24,064 bases of DNA from Bacteriovoracaceae bacterium UBA4097 (GTDB lineage: Bacteria > Bdellovibrionota > Bacteriovoracia > Bacteriovoracales > Bacteriovoracaceae). A program made the position numbers and the translations under genes. Shown piece by piece: positions 22,816-24,064 of this stretch. Location of the stretch: positions 1 through 24,064 of the forward strand of contig DFXX01000100.1 of assembly GCA_002381765.1 (NCBI GenBank). The letters are read 5' to 3'. Every line of letters starts with the position of its first letter. The first letter of the stretch is position 1. The notes under the pieces are model-generated. The model was not told the DNA's origin, made no database searches, and was given only the letters and a program-made list of their open reading frames with translations.

Positions 22816-22823
22816 CCCTTTTT

Positions 22824-24064
22824 ATGACAGTCCGAGTAAGATTCGCCCCATCGCCAACTGGTTATCTCCATATTGGGGGAGCGCGAACCGCCCTTTATAA
22901 TTATCTCTATGCTAAGGCCGTTGGCGGAACCTTTGTCCTAAGGATTGAGGATACCGATCAAGAGCGCTCTAAGTCCGAATACGAAAAACTTCAAATTGAA
23001 GATCTCGAGTGGTTAGGCATCCATCATGATGAGGGTCCCGACAAACCAAATCCCAAATATGCTCCCTACCGCCAGTCCGAAAGATTGGAAATCTATACCA
23101 AGTATGCTCAGGACCTGATCGATAGAGGGCTTGCCTACTATGATTTCTGTACCGATGAAGAGCTGGAAGAGATGAAGGAGAGAGCAACTCGTGAGAGCCG
23201 TCCTCCTCACTATGAAGGCAAGTGGAAGAATCCTGCTTTCAATGAAGAAGCTCTTGCAAGACTGGCCGCTGGAGAAAAGCCGGCCATTCGCTTCCGTGCT
23301 CCCAATAAACCCTATGTTCTAAATGATAAGGTGAAGGGTCGGGTAGTTTATCCGGAGAATATGGTTGGGGACTTTGTTATTGTTCGCTCCAATGGTCTTC
23401 CGGTTTATAACTACTGCTGCGTGGTGGATGATGTGCAAATGGAAATCACCCATGTCATTCGTGGAGAGGATCACCTCTCCAATACTGTTCGTCAGCTGAT
23501 GATCTATGAAGCCTTAAACGCTAAGATTCCGGAATTTGCTCACGTCTCTCTTCTTATCGGTCATGACCGTCAGAAGCTATCTAAGCGTCATGGAGCAACT
23601 TCGGTTAATCTTTACCGCAATGAAAATTATCTTCCAGGGGCCATGTGTAACTACCTTACACTCTTAGGTTGGTCACATCCTGAGGAGAAAGATATCTTTG
23701 ATAATGAAGAACTAAAGCAAGTATTTAATCTCGATCGTTTTAGCTCTTCTCCGGCCATGTATGACATTGAGAAACTCAAGTGGGTAAATGGTCAGCACAT
23801 TAAAAAAATGTCCAATGAGAATTTGATCGAGCTCGTTGAGGCCTTGCCAGATACTGACTTTATTAAAAAACAAACCACCGAATGGAAGAATGCTGCCATC
23901 GATATTATTAAGCAGCAGGTAAATTTCATTGCCGATATTCCAAAGATGGTTAATGAAGTGATCCTACTGGATCATTTGGAAATGAATGATCAGCTCAAAG
24001 ATATCCTATCTTGGGAGACGACTCCTAAGATCATCGATTATCTCGCCAATGAAGTTAATGGTTT
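22824..24064 (+). CDS. gltX: glutamyl-tRNA synthetase (3' partial)
   Basis: Charges tRNA-Glu with glutamate. About 413 codons are visible and the frame is open to the window end; roughly 50-80 codons should be missing. F-A-P-S-P-T-G-Y-L-H-I-G-G-A (7-20) contains the class I HIGH motif, R-G-E-D-H-L-S-N-T (213-221) is the conserved GluRS segment, and K-L-S-K-R-H-G (251-257) is the KMSKS loop. The zinc-ligand cysteine pair seen in E. coli GluRS is not preserved (only one Cys in Y-Y-D-F-C-T), as in many bacterial enzymes. AGGAG at 22811-22815, eight bases before the ATG, is the ribosome-binding site. Whether it discriminates against tRNA-Gln cannot be told here. Confidence 0.97.
   Translation, partial: MTVRVRFAPSPTGYLHIGGARTALYNYLYAKAVGGTFVLRIEDTDQERSKSEYEKLQIEDLEWLGIHHDEGPDKPNPKYAPYRQSERLEIYTKYAQDLIDRGLAYYDFCTDEELEEMKERATRESRPPHYEGKWKNPAFNEEALARLAAGEKPAIRFRAPNKPYVLNDKVKGRVVYPENMVGDFVIVRSNGLPVYNYCCVVDDVQMEITHVIRGEDHLSNTVRQLMIYEALNAKIPEFAHVSLLIGHDRQKLSKRHGATSVNLYRNENYLPGAMCNYLTLLGWSHPEEKDIFDNEELKQVFNLDRFSSSPAMYDIEKLKWVNGQHIKKMSNENLIELVEALPDTDFIKKQTTEWKNAAIDIIKQQVNFIADIPKMVNEVILLDHLEMNDQLKDILSWETTPKIIDYLANEVNG

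Noticed and set aside
22969..23210. Two minus-strand frames of 65-72 codons
   Set aside because: Both are antisense to gltX, whose class I synthetase motifs are clear.
1..24064. Mobile elements, CRISPR arrays, tRNA or toxin-antitoxin modules
   Set aside because: No transposase motifs, terminal repeats, spaced direct repeats, tRNA-like folds or small toxin/antitoxin pairs were found.

Overview
The window looks like chromosome from a Gram-negative bacterium, most likely Bdellovibrionota (a Bacteriovorax, Peredibacter or Halobacteriovorax-like relative). This is inferred from gene content: CarD, a GYF_2-domain membrane protein, DUF2252, many lipoproteins, a Pal/CpoB cluster, a Gld-type ABC transporter and a full nucleobase/nucleoside salvage set. 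No rRNA or phylogenetic marker was compared. Base composition is moderate and even. I see no insertion sequence, prophage, CRISPR array, rRNA or tRNA.

Layout. (1) 1-4194 (+): the end of a Gld-type ABC exporter operon: an ABC-2 permease (5' end outside the window), a GldG-like auxiliary protein, a DUF4340 protein and a Yip1-like membrane protein. (2) 4334-8340 (+): a salvage operon with thymidine kinase, a divergent uracil phosphoribosyltransferase and hypoxanthine phosphoribosyltransferase, followed by a GHMP sugar kinase and a DUF429/RNase H-fold-like protein with a cysteine cluster. (3) 8309-10740: a small membrane protein (-), then a DUF2252 kinase-like protein and a TauE/SafE permease (+). 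(4) 15023-10730 (-): a seven-gene run pal, DUF4398 lipoprotein, cpoB, tsaD, rsmA, smpB, DUF2203, joining envelope maintenance to translation quality functions. (5) 15024-15357: an intergenic region with a consensus sigma-54 promoter pointing right and a strong terminator about 90 nt downstream, with no convincing reading frame between them. This is a candidate sigma-54-dependent small RNA. (6) 15358-18529: an arginase/formimidoylglutamase-family enzyme (-), a GYF_2 membrane protein (+) and an MBL-fold hydrolase (-). (7) 18667-21170 (+): sucC, sucD and ndk with a good sigma-70 promoter and a terminator. (8) 21504-24064 (+): a small outer-membrane barrel protein with its own promoter and terminator, carD, and the 5' part of gltX.

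How the genes work together. Thymidine kinase, UPRT and HPRT turn scavenged thymidine, uracil and hypoxanthine/guanine into nucleotides, which fits a bacterium feeding on host or prey nucleic acid. The sucCD-ndk operon couples the TCA-cycle nucleotide-forming step to nucleoside diphosphate kinase. The Pal and CpoB genes serve outer-membrane constriction and integrity. The genome is compact: several genes overlap by 1-14 nt, three convergent pairs overlap tail to tail, and two divergent pairs are only about 30 bp apart.

The most interesting element is the candidate sigma-54 small RNA at about 15269-15359, with a perfect inverted repeat and an 11-bp repeat upstream. Next are the UPRT homologue with a C-terminal insertion, the cysteine-rich DUF429-like protein, and a hairpin that could hide the gltX ribosome-binding site.
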